From NCBI GenBank assembly GCA_013813215.1, contig JACCSC010000317.1, positions 1-5,836 on the forward strand: DNA of 5,836 nt, written 5' to 3'. The position numbers were made by a program, and so were the translations under genes. The notes beneath the pieces were generated by a model, which did no database searches, was not told the DNA's origin, and saw only the letters and a list, made by a program, of their open reading frames with translations. This stretch comes from Geodermatophilaceae bacterium. GTDB lineage: Bacteria; Actinomycetota; Actinomycetes; Mycobacteriales; Geodermatophilaceae. How positions within the stretch are numbered: position 1 is the first letter of the stretch; each line of letters starts with the position of its first letter. Below are positions 1 to 5,363 of the stretch, piece after piece.

Positions 1-51
1 CCGCAGCCGGATGCGGAACTCCAGACCGGCGACCGTGCCGGTGCCGCTCAC
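1..51 (-). CDS. Start of the next gene of the ABC unit, probably the permease (partial)
   Basis: The minus strand from 51 reads GTG then VSGTGTVAGLEFRIRLR and runs off the left edge of the window. Its GTG start (49-51) overlaps the TGA stop (48-50) of the ABC ATPase gene as GTGA, an arrangement typical of translationally coupled genes. ATPase genes of the ABC-2 export type are usually followed by a multi-span permease gene, so that is the likely identity. This is inferred from position only: the 17 visible residues contain no membrane segment or diagnostic motif, although a short basic N-terminus ahead of the first helix would fit. Confidence 0.55.
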   Translation of the reverse strand, partial: MSGTGTVAGLEFRIRLR

Positions 52-881
52 GGCTGGCCCCCCTGGGTCAGGTGCAGGTAGGCCGCCTCGAGGTTGCCGC
101 CCACGGGGGCGTACGAGGTGACCGGTACGCCGGCGCCGACCAGTTCGGCGAGCAGTCGGGCGGCAGCGGATTCGCCGCCGTACACATGGACGTCCAGGCC
201 GTTGCCCCCAGCCGATGCGTAGTCGACCCGGAGGTCGCCCAGCACGCTCACCAGGCGCTGGTGGTCGGTGCTGCGGACCCGGTACACGCGCCACCCGAGG
301 GTGGCCGGCAGCTCGTCGGGCCGGTGGCTGGCCACGGTCTGACCCGCGTCGACGAACACGACCCGGTCGGCCAGCTCCTCCAGCTCGGCGAGCGCGTGGC
401 TGGAGACGATCACCGTGCGGCCCTCGGCGGCCAGCCCGCGCAGCAGGGCGTGCAGTTCGACCCGGGCCCGCGGGTCCAGGCCGGCGGCCGGTTCGTCGAG
501 CAGCAGTACGGCGGGCTGGTGGATCAACGCCCGGGCGAGGCTCAGTCGTTGCTTCTGACCGCGGGACAGCGTGTGCACCGGGTCCGCGCCGCGCTCACGC
601 AGCCGGGCGGTGCCCAGCGCCCAGTCCACGGCGGTCGGCCGGTTCGACTTCGGCAGCCGGTGGGCGGCGGCCATCACCTGCAGGTACTCCGACACGGTGA
701 GCGCGTCGTAGAAGCCGAGGACGTCCGGCGCCCAGCCCATCCGGGCGCGCACGTCGCGCGGCTGCGTCACCGGGTCGATGCCGGCCACGCTCACCCGGCC
801 GGCCTCCGGCCGCAGGAGGGTGGCCAGGACGAGCAGCAGGGTGGTCTTGCCCGCGCCGTTCGGCCCGACCAGCGCGGTCAC
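48..881 (-). CDS. ABC transporter ATP-binding protein, ABC-2/exporter type (main part, N-terminus in another frame)
   Basis: This is the nucleotide-binding subunit of an ABC transporter, which hydrolyses ATP in the cytoplasm to drive a membrane partner. Residues from the GTG at 881: Walker A GPNGAGKTT (6-14), a Q-loop region MGWAPD with Asp (53) where Gln is common, ABC signature LSRGQKQRLSLARA (105-118), Walker B VLLLDEP (125-131), D-loop AGLDP (133-137) and H-loop SSH (160-162). A C-terminal extension of about 100 residues follows, as in drug/antibiotic-export ATPases. The next gene starts inside the stop codon (GTGA). The frame begins only five residues before Walker A, so beta-1 and the A-loop are missing. 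They are encoded just upstream in another frame (878-991). Joined, the gene would span 48-991 and give about 314 residues, a normal length for the family. Family assignment is certain; substrate is unknown; whether the product is functional as sequenced is doubtful. Confidence 0.9.
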   Translation of the reverse strand: MTALVGPNGAGKTTLLLVLATLLRPEAGRVSVAGIDPVTQPRDVRARMGWAPDVLGFYDALTVSEYLQVMAAAHRLPKSNRPTAVDWALGTARLRERGADPVHTLSRGQKQRLSLARALIHQPAVLLLDEPAAGLDPRARVELHALLRGLAAEGRTVIVSSHALAELEELADRVVFVDAGQTVASHRPDELPATLGWRVYRVRSTDHQRLVSVLGDLRVDYASAGGNGLDVHVYGGESAAARLLAELVGAGVPVTSYAPVGGNLEAAYLHLTQGGQP

Positions 882-991
882 CTGCCCGGCGGGGCGTCCA
901 GGTCCATGGACACGACGGCGGGCACCGACCCGAACGTCCGGCGTACGCCGCGGGCGAGCACCCCACTATGGTGTGCCACCCCCGGGTCCAC
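878..991 (-). pseudogene. Frame-shifted N-terminal piece of the ABC ATPase
   Basis: The minus strand from a GTG at 991 encodes 37 residues ending PAVVSMDLDAPPGR and then TGA (878-880). The part RGVRRTFGSV ... DLDAPPG is the usual start of an ABC ATPase: first beta strands, with Phe20 at the A-loop position that stacks on adenine, leading into the Pro-Gly that precedes the strand before Walker A. The TGA overlaps the GTG that opens the next frame, which continues directly as VTALVGPNGAGKTT. One extra base around 882-888 would fuse the two as PPGRVTALVG or PPGQVTALVG. An in-frame TAA lies four codons upstream of 991, so the gene starts at the GTG at 991 or the one at 979. A GGGGG run five bases before 991 may serve as Shine-Dalgarno. 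Confidence 0.75.
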
Positions 992-1027
992 GCGCCCCCG
1001 TTAGCCGGTCATGGCGCACGCGGCCGT

Positions 1028-1033
1028 TACCCT
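1028..1033 (+). promoter_or_regulatory. Possible -10 element for ask-asd
   Basis: TACCCT fits the actinobacterial TANNNT -10 pattern and lies 36 bp before the ask start, which would give a leader of about 30 nt carrying the AGGAGG ribosome site. I see no convincing -35 hexamer at the expected distance. The 78-bp gap between the divergent ABC and ask genes (992-1069) holds nothing else that I recognise. Confidence 0.35.
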
Positions 1034-1055
1034 GGACCCGTCTCGCCAGTCGGCC

Positions 1056-1061
1056 AGGAGG
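1056..1061 (+). promoter_or_regulatory. Ribosome binding site deciding the ask start
   Basis: A perfect AGGAGG sits 8 nt before the GTG at 1070. This selects GTG-1070 over the in-frame ATG at 968, which lies inside the divergent ABC gene. Confidence 0.85.
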
Positions 1062-1069
1062 GGTGTCCC

Positions 1070-2335
1070 GTGCCGCTCGTCGTGCAGAAGTACGGCGGCT
1101 CGTCGGTCGCCGACGCCGAGCGGATCAAGCGCGTCGCGGAGCGGATCGTGGCCACCCGGCGCGAGGGCAACAGCGTCGTCGTCGTGGTGTCGGCGATGGG
1201 CGACACCACCGACGACCTGCTCGACCTGGCCCAGCGGGTGTCTCCGATGCCGCCCGGCCGCGAGATGGACATGCTGCTCACGGCAGGCGAGCGGATCTCG
1301 ATGGCCCTGCTGGCCATGGCGATCTCGACGCTGGGCTTCGAGGCCCGCTCGTTCACCGGCTCGCAGGCCGGCGTGATCACCACGTCCGCGCACGGCCGGG
1401 CCCGAATCATCGACGTGACGCCGGGCCGGATCCAGGCCGCGCTGGACGAGGGCGCGATCGCGATAGTGGCCGGCTTCCAGGGGGTCAGCCAGGACACCAA
1501 GGACATCACGACGCTGGGCCGTGGGGGCTCGGACACCACGGCGGTGGCGCTGGCCGCAGCCCTGCGGGCCGACGTCTGCGAGATCTACACCGATGTCGAC
1601 GGCGTCTACACCGCCGACCCGCGGATCGTGCGCAACGCCCGCCTCCTGGACACGGTGACCTATGAGGAGATGCTGGAACTCGCCGCGTGCGGTGCGAAGA
1701 TCCTGATGTTGCGCTGCGTCGAGTACGCCCGGCGCTACGGCATCCCGGTCCGGGTCCGCTCGTCGTTCTCCCAACTGCCCGGCACCCTCGTCTCCGGCTC
1801 GATGGAGGATCTGCCCGTGGAACAGGCCATCATCGCCGGGGTCGCGCACGACCGCTCCGAGGCGAAGGTCACCGTCGTCGGCGTACCGGACAAGCCCGGT
1901 GAGGCGGCCGCGATCTTCCGCGCCCTCGCCGACGCCGAGATCAACATCGACATGATCGTGCAGAACGTCTCGGCCGCCGCGACCGGGCGGACGGACATCT
2001 CCTTCACCCTGCCGGTCTCCGACGGTCCGGCCGCGATCGCCGCGCTGCACAAGGTGCAAGGCGGGATCGGCTTCGACAACCTGCTGTACGACGACCACAT
2101 CGGCAAGGTCTCGCTGGTCGGTGCCGGGATGCGGACCCACCCGGGTGTGTCGGCGACCTTCTTCGCCGCCTTGGCCGACGCCGGGGTCAACGTGGAGATA
2201 ATCTCGACCTCGGAGATCCGGATTTCGGTGATCTGCCGAGACACCGACCTCGACCCAGCCGTACGCGCGGTGCACGCAGCCTTTGGGCTGGACGGGGAGG
2301 GAGTCGCCGAGGTGTACGGCGGATCTGGTAGATGA
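1070..2335 (+). CDS. ask: Aspartokinase (aspartate kinase), alpha subunit
   Basis: Phosphorylates L-aspartate to 4-aspartyl phosphate with ATP, the first step of the lysine/diaminopimelate, threonine and methionine pathway. The 421-residue product has the length of the corynebacterial and mycobacterial enzymes. Visible features: N-terminal KYGGSSV (7-13), the kinase motif GRGGSDTTA (150-158), TDVDGVYTADPR (174-185), and two C-terminal ACT modules from about residue 262, including KPGEAAAIFRALADAEINID (275-294) and the end segment SEIRISVICRDTDLD. The ACT modules bind lysine/threonine for feedback control in this family. The GTG start is chosen because AGGAGG precedes it by 8 nt and the protein begins at the family's normal point. 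The stop overlaps the asd start (ATGA), so the two genes form a translationally coupled operon. An internal start at 1817 probably yields a separate beta subunit. Divergent from the ABC unit. Confidence 0.96.
   Translation: MPLVVQKYGGSSVADAERIKRVAERIVATRREGNSVVVVVSAMGDTTDDLLDLAQRVSPMPPGREMDMLLTAGERISMALLAMAISTLGFEARSFTGSQAGVITTSAHGRARIIDVTPGRIQAALDEGAIAIVAGFQGVSQDTKDITTLGRGGSDTTAVALAAALRADVCEIYTDVDGVYTADPRIVRNARLLDTVTYEEMLELAACGAKILMLRCVEYARRYGIPVRVRSSFSQLPGTLVSGSMEDLPVEQAIIAGVAHDRSEAKVTVVGVPDKPGEAAAIFRALADAEINIDMIVQNVSAAATGRTDISFTLPVSDGPAAIAALHKVQGGIGFDNLLYDDHIGKVSLVGAGMRTHPGVSATFFAALADAGVNVEIISTSEIRISVICRDTDLDPAVRAVHAAFGLDGEGVAEVYGGSGR
1817..2335 (+). CDS. Aspartokinase beta subunit from an internal in-frame start
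   Basis: Inside ask, GGAGG at 1804-1808 is followed after 8 nt by an in-frame GTG (1817), codon 250. Initiation there gives a 172-residue protein, VEQAIIAGVAH onward, made of the two regulatory ACT modules only. Corynebacterium aspartokinase is known to be an alpha2beta2 enzyme whose 172-residue beta subunit is translated from inside the same gene. The matching length and the well-placed Shine-Dalgarno support the same arrangement here. The ATG at 1802 (codon 245) has no comparable ribosome site. The subunit is inferred, not proven by sequence alone. Confidence 0.65.
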   Translation: MEQAIIAGVAHDRSEAKVTVVGVPDKPGEAAAIFRALADAEINIDMIVQNVSAAATGRTDISFTLPVSDGPAAIAALHKVQGGIGFDNLLYDDHIGKVSLVGAGMRTHPGVSATFFAALADAGVNVEIISTSEIRISVICRDTDLDPAVRAVHAAFGLDGEGVAEVYGGSGR

Positions 2336-3375
2336 CCAGGGCCGTGCGGGTGGGGGTGGTCGGCGCGACCGGGCAGGTCGGCGCCATGATGCGCCGCGTC
2401 CTGGTCGAGCGGAACTTCCCGGTGGCCGACATCCGCTTCTTCGCCTCGGGGCGCTCGGCCGGTTCCACCCTGCCGTGGGCCGGCGGTGAGGTGGTGGTCG
2501 AGGACTCCTCGTCCGCGGACCCCACGGGCCTGGACATCGCGCTGTTCTCGGCCGGGGCCACCGTCTCGCGTGCGCTTGCACCGCGCTTCGCCGAGGCCGG
2601 GGCCGTGGTGGTGGACAACAGCTCGGCGTGGCGGATGGACCCCGCCGTACCGCTGGTGGTCAGCGAGGTGAACCCGGGCGCGATCGCCGAGGCGGCCAAG
2701 GGGATCATCGCGAACCCGAACTGCACGACGATGGCCGCGATGCCGGTGCTCAAGCCGCTGCACGACGAGGCCGGGCTGGTCCGGCTTGTGGTGAGCACGT
2801 ACCAGGCGGTGTCCGGCGGCGGCCGGGCTGGGGTCGAGGAGCTGGACAAGCAGGCCCGCGAGGTGGTCGGTCGGGCTGCCGACCTGACCTACGACGGCGC
2901 CAGTGTGGCCTTCCCGCCGCCGTCGCTGTATCCCCGCCCGATCGCGTTCAACGTGATCCCGCTGGCCGGCGCCCTGGTCGGGGACGACTCGGGGGAGACC
3001 GTCGAGGAGCAGAAGCTGCGCGACGAGACCCGCAAGATCCTGAGTCTCCCGTCGCTCCGGGTCTCGGGGACCTGCGTGCGGGTGCCCGTCTTCACCGGAC
3101 ATTCGCTGTCCATCAACGCCGAGTTCCAGCGGCCGCTGACCGTCGCGCGGGCCACTGAGATCCTGGCCTCGGCGCCGGGCGTTGCCCTGTCCGACATCCC
3201 GACGCCGCTCCAGGCGGCCGGTCGCGACCCCAGCTACGTCGGGCGGATCCGGGATGATCCCGGGGTCGGCGACGGGCGGGGGCTGGCGCTGTTCGTCAGC
3301 GGTGACAACCTGCGCAAGGGCGCGGCGCTGAACACCGTCCAGATTGCCGAGCTGGTCGCCGCCCGGCTGTCCTGA
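2332..3375 (+). CDS. asd: Aspartate-semialdehyde dehydrogenase
   Basis: Reduces 4-aspartyl phosphate to aspartate 4-semialdehyde with NADPH, the second step of the aspartate family and the branch toward lysine/diaminopimelate and homoserine. The 347-residue length is normal. The N-terminal nucleotide fold carries VGVVGATGQVG (7-17). The active-site cysteine is C131 in ANPNCTTM, the conserved glutamine is Q158 in STYQAVSGGG, and the substrate/acid-base region is CVRVPVFTGHSLSINAEF with R250 and H257. All key residues are present. The ATG overlaps the ask stop (ATGA). Only a weak GGCGGAT lies upstream, so translation probably depends on coupling to ask. The gene is convergent with the small membrane protein, with 20 bp between stop codons. 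Confidence 0.97.
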   Translation: MTRAVRVGVVGATGQVGAMMRRVLVERNFPVADIRFFASGRSAGSTLPWAGGEVVVEDSSSADPTGLDIALFSAGATVSRALAPRFAEAGAVVVDNSSAWRMDPAVPLVVSEVNPGAIAEAAKGIIANPNCTTMAAMPVLKPLHDEAGLVRLVVSTYQAVSGGGRAGVEELDKQAREVVGRAADLTYDGASVAFPPPSLYPRPIAFNVIPLAGALVGDDSGETVEEQKLRDETRKILSLPSLRVSGTCVRVPVFTGHSLSINAEFQRPLTVARATEILASAPGVALSDIPTPLQAAGRDPSYVGRIRDDPGVGDGRGLALFVSGDNLRKGAALNTVQIAELVAARLS

Positions 3376-3419
3376 CCCGCGGTCGGGTGCGAGCGCTACG
3401 TGCGGTTGGCGCGGGTCAG
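3372..3419. terminator. Inverted repeat between convergent genes, possible two-way terminator
   Basis: CTGACCCGCG (3372-3381) and CGCGGGTCAG (3410-3419) are a perfect 10-bp inverted repeat with a 28-bp loop. It includes the asd stop codon and the last codons of the opposing membrane-protein gene. There is no T-run, which is common for actinobacterial terminators. The long loop makes the function uncertain. Confidence 0.45.
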
Positions 3420-3788
3420 CGCCCACACCGCGACCCACACCGCACCGGTGGTGACGACCATCGCCCCGGGGATGTGGATCCACAACGTCGACCGGCCGCC
3501 CACGGCAGCCTGGGCGAAGGTGAGCACGAACACGGCCCCAGCCAGGCCGGCCAGCGCTGCCGGCACCGCCGAGCGCCGCCAGAGCAGGACGGCCGCCACC
3601 GTGGTGAGGCCGCTGAACAGGTGCAGGGCCACCGCGCCGCCCGCGTGCAACGTGTCGGAGCCGCCGTCGGGCAGCAGCTGACCGGCGGTCACGAACTGGA
3701 AGGCCAAGCTGAGGACCGTCAGGACGGCTGCGATCTGCAGGCCGCGGACCAGGCCACCAACTGACGTGCTCGACTCTGTGCTGCTCAT
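3396..3788 (-). CDS. Small four-helix membrane protein of unknown function
   Basis: The 130-residue product has four hydrophobic segments at about 15-36, 48-70, 74-97 and 102-124, with short loops and a basic C-terminus (LTRANRT). It looks like a two-helix unit repeated twice. Each unit has a Gln near the end of its first helix (Q31, Q93) and a His-x-x-Gly-Ala at the start of its second (H48-AGGA, H105-IPGA). H56 is an extra histidine in helix 2. Paired helix histidines are seen in small haem-binding membrane proteins of the CtaA/Cox15 type, but I cannot assign this protein to that family. I chose the ATG at 3788 because the upstream alternative at 3839 lies inside the tRNA terminator hairpin. 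No clear Shine-Dalgarno is seen, and a dyad lies just upstream (3794-3814). Convergent with asd; downstream of tRNA-Pro on the same strand but separated from it by the hairpin. Confidence 0.75.
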   Translation of the reverse strand: MSSTESSTSVGGLVRGLQIAAVLTVLSLAFQFVTAGQLLPDGGSDTLHAGGAVALHLFSGLTTVAAVLLWRRSAVPAALAGLAGAVFVLTFAQAAVGGRSTLWIHIPGAMVVTTGAVWVAVWALTRANRT

Positions 3789-3793
3789 GATCA

Positions 3794-3814
3794 CTACACG
3801 ACGGCGTGCCGTAG
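3794..3814. promoter_or_regulatory. Operator-like imperfect dyad before the membrane-protein gene
   Basis: The 21-bp element has the form CTAC-N3-ACG-N-CGT-N3-GTAG, with 14 of 20 positions symmetric around 3804, and ends 5 bp upstream of the start codon at 3788. Size and position suit a dimeric repressor site, or a short hairpin in the leader. No known operator is recognised. Confidence 0.3.
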
Positions 3815-3820
3815 ACGGTT

Positions 3821-3858
3821 CACCCCCCGACCCAGGCATGAACCCGAGTCAGGGGGCG
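3821..3858 (-). terminator. Hairpin terminator directly after tRNA-Pro
   Basis: Arms 3821-3836 and 3843-3858 flank a 6-nt loop (3837-3842). Read as minus-strand RNA, all 16 positions pair (12 Watson-Crick and 4 G-U). Read as plus-strand RNA, the four wobbles become A-C mismatches. The structure is therefore shaped for transcripts coming from the tRNA, whose CCA ends at 3860. No U-tract follows, as is usual for GC-rich actinobacterial terminators. Confidence 0.7.
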
Positions 3859-3859
3859 G

Positions 3860-3936
3860 TGGTCGGGATGGCGGGATTCGAACCCACGACCTCTTCGTCC
3901 CGAACGAAGCACGCTACCAAGCTGCGCCACATCCCG
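3860..3936 (-). tRNA. tRNA-Pro (anticodon CGG)
   Basis: The minus strand folds as a full cloverleaf: acceptor CGGGATG/CATCCCG, D-stem GCGC/GCGT with AGCTTGGTA loop, anticodon stem CTTCG/CGAAG with loop TTCGGGA, and T-arm GTGGG-TTCGAAT-CCCGC. The loop places CGG at positions 34-36, reading the proline codon CCG, a frequent codon in GC-rich genomes. Discriminator A (3863) is followed by a genomically encoded CCA (3860-3862). The gene begins 14 bp after the metallophosphoesterase stop codon on the same strand, so it may be read from its own promoter or partly by read-through. Confidence 0.97.
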
Positions 3937-3947
3937 ATGCGCGCGTC

Positions 3948-3953
3948 AGTCTA
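3948..3953 (-). promoter_or_regulatory. Possible -10 element for tRNA-Pro
   Basis: TAGACT on the minus strand fits TANNNT and ends 11 nt before the tRNA 5' end. It overlaps the metallophosphoesterase stop codon TAG. I found no good -35 hexamer in the end of that gene. Confidence 0.35.
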
Positions 3954-4841
3954 GACCACCGAGGTAGGCACCAGGGTGAGCAGCGTCGCCTCCGGGCGGC
4001 AGGCGAAGCGGTACGGTGCCCACGGCGAGGTGCCCAACCCGGCGCTGACGTGCAGCCATCCCGAGCCGCCCCAGCGCGACAGTCCGCGGCTACGGCCGCG
4101 GTCCAGTCCGCAGTTCGTGACCAGGGCGCCGTAGCCGGGAACTCGCAGTTGCCCGCCGTGGGTGTGCCCGGCCAGCAGCAGCGGGTACCCGTCGGCCGCG
4201 AACCTGTCGAGCAGCCGCGGCTCCGGGGAATGCAGTACGCCGATCCGCAGGTCGGCCTCCGGGTCGGCGGCTCCGGCGACGTCGCCGTACCGGTCCCGCC
4301 CGACGTGCGGGTCGTCGACCCCGGCCAGGGCGACCCGGCGACCGTCCACCTCGAGGTCGCCGCGGCGGTTGTCGAGGTCCAGCCAGCCGCGGGCGGTCAG
4401 AGCAGCGGTCAGGTCGCGCCACGGCAACCGGTCACCGGCCACCCGTTTGCGGTCGGGGAAGAAGTAGCGCAGCGGGTTCTTCGGCTTGGGTGCGTAGTAG
4501 TCGTTGCTGCCGAGGACGAAGGCCCCCGGCCGGTCCAGCAGGGGCCCGAGGGCGTCCACCACGGCGGGCACGGCGAGCGGGCCGGCCAGGTTGTCCCCCG
4601 TGTTGACGACCAGGTCGGGGTCGAGCCGTTCCAGGCCGCGGATCCAGGCCTGCTTGCGGCGCTGGCGGGGCAGCAGGTGCAGGTCGGACAGGTGCAGGAT
4701 GCGAAGCGGCGGCTGGCCCGGCGGGAGCACCGGAACCTCGAAGCGACGCAGGGCGAACAGGTTGCGCTCGATCAGGCTGGCGTAGCCGACCGTCGCCAGG
4801 CCGGCTCCGACGAGGCCGGCAGGTGCGGCGTACCAGCGCAT
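3951..4841 (-). CDS. Membrane-anchored metallophosphoesterase
   Basis: A 296-residue calcineurin-like phosphoesterase, a two-metal hydrolase of phosphate esters. One N-terminal hydrophobic segment (about 5-24) suggests a membrane anchor. Metal-site motifs appear in order: LSDLHL (D53, H55), NTGDN (D83), LGSND (N113, replacing the usual GNH), LHSPEP (H204) and AGHTHGG (H226, H228). GSNDYYAPKPKNP (111-123) looks like a lineage-specific form of the third motif. The ATG at 4841 is preferred over 4895: it starts right before the hydrophobic segment, lies 7 nt after a TAGGCT -10 element, and avoids overlap with the divergent gene. Without a Shine-Dalgarno the mRNA is probably leaderless. Neighbours in this order (PASTA PBP, YqeY, phosphoesterase) suggest a cell-envelope link, which is inference. 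The natural substrate is unknown. Confidence 0.93.
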   Translation of the reverse strand: MRWYAAPAGLVGAGLATVGYASLIERNLFALRRFEVPVLPPGQPPLRILHLSDLHLLPRQRRKQAWIRGLERLDPDLVVNTGDNLAGPLAVPAVVDALGPLLDRPGAFVLGSNDYYAPKPKNPLRYFFPDRKRVAGDRLPWRDLTAALTARGWLDLDNRRGDLEVDGRRVALAGVDDPHVGRDRYGDVAGAADPEADLRIGVLHSPEPRLLDRFAADGYPLLLAGHTHGGQLRVPGYGALVTNCGLDRGRSRGLSRWGGSGWLHVSAGLGTSPWAPYRFACRPEATLLTLVPTSVV

Positions 4842-4844
4842 ATC

Positions 4845-4879
4845 CCGAAGCCTACGGCGCCGGCGGACGGTAGCTTCGG
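4845..4879. promoter_or_regulatory. Divergent promoter dyad with two leaderless starts
   Basis: CCGAAGCCTAC (4845-4855) and GTAGCTTCGG (4870-4879) form an inverted repeat that differs only by one extra C. Each arm contains a -10 element. On the plus strand TAGCTT (4871-4876) is 6 nt before the yqeY-like ATG at 4883. On the minus strand TAGGCT (4849-4854) is 7 nt before the phosphoesterase ATG at 4841. Neither gene has a Shine-Dalgarno, so both fit the actinobacterial leaderless pattern of TANNNT, 6-7 nt, start codon. Each -10 falls about where the other gene's -35 would be. Confidence 0.6.
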
Positions 4880-4882
4880 CCC

Positions 4883-5359
4883 ATGGTTGAGCCACCGCTG
4901 ACGACCGAACAGACCCTGACCGCCCGGCTGCGGGCCGACCTGTCGGCAGCCATGAAGAGCCGGGACGAGCTGGCCCGGTCGACCCTGCGGATGGCCCTGG
5001 CCGCGATCCAGGTCGAGTCCGTGGCCGGCGACACCGCGCGCGAACTCTCCGACGACGAGGTGCTGGCAGTACTGCGCCGGGAGGCCAAGAAGCGGCGCGA
5101 GGCGGCCGAGGCCTTCGACGGCGCGGGCCGCCCCGAGTCCGCGGCGCGCGAGCGCGCGGAGGGCGAACTCCTGGCGACCTACCTACCGCAGCAACTCGGC
5201 GACGACGAACTCATCGAGCTGGTCCGCGCGGGCATCGCCGAGTCCGGGGCGCAGGGGATGCGCGACATGGGCAAGGCGATGAAGACGGTACAGACCCTCG
5301 TGGCCGGCCGGGCTGAGGGCGGCCGGGTGGCCGCCGAGGTCAGGAAGCAACTGCCCTGA
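4883..5359 (+). CDS. YqeY / GatB-YqeY domain protein
   Basis: A 158-residue, highly charged, mostly helical cytoplasmic protein of the YqeY family. These proteins resemble the C-terminal domain of the amidotransferase subunit GatB; a role in tRNA-dependent amidation or tRNA binding is assumed but not established. Recognisable segments: AMKSRDELARSTLRMALAAI (24-43), a helix with REAKKRREAAEAF, the mid motif LATYLPQQL, and the C-terminal MRDMGKAMKTVQTLVAGRAE leading to VRKQLP. Length matches the family (about 150). The ATG at 4883 is the only reasonable start, 6 nt after a -10 element with no Shine-Dalgarno, so translation is probably leaderless. The gene is divergent from the phosphoesterase and convergent with the penicillin-binding protein, with only 4 bp between stop codons. 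Confidence 0.92.
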   Translation: MVEPPLTTEQTLTARLRADLSAAMKSRDELARSTLRMALAAIQVESVAGDTARELSDDEVLAVLRREAKKRREAAEAFDGAGRPESAARERAEGELLATYLPQQLGDDELIELVRAGIAESGAQGMRDMGKAMKTVQTLVAGRAEGGRVAAEVRKQLP

Positions 5360-5363
5360 CCGA

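Noticed and set aside
878..888. Programmed -1 frameshift to make the full ABC ATPase
   Set aside because: The sequence at the junction (GGC AGG TGA) lacks a slippery heptamer and no clear downstream pseudoknot was identified; an error or mutation is simpler.
72..1004. Open frame (310 codons) on the plus strand opposite the ABC ATPase
   Set aside because: The opposite strand carries all ABC motifs in order. This frame has none and runs past the divergent promoter region.
1001..2581. Long open frame (526 codons) on the minus strand opposite ask
   Set aside because: It lies wholly opposite ask and the start of asd, both unmistakable, and its Arg/Gly/Asp/His-rich translation shows no family motif. 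It is a by-product of GC-rich coding bias.
1735..3483. Long open frame (582 codons) on the minus strand opposite ask and asd
   Set aside because: Low-complexity translation, no motif, and it runs opposite two conserved genes and into the membrane-protein gene in another frame.
3789..3839. Upstream ATG (3839) as the start of the four-helix membrane protein
   Set aside because: It would place the N-terminus inside the tRNA terminator hairpin and add a non-membrane, Arg-rich extension without a ribosome site.
3766..3954. Small plus-strand open frame covering the tRNA region
   Set aside because: It crosses the entire tRNA-Pro and its terminator hairpin, so its translation is incidental.
4050..4901. 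Open frame (283 codons) on the plus strand opposite the metallophosphoesterase
   Set aside because: Gln/Val/Gly/Arg-rich shadow of a gene that has every metal-site motif.
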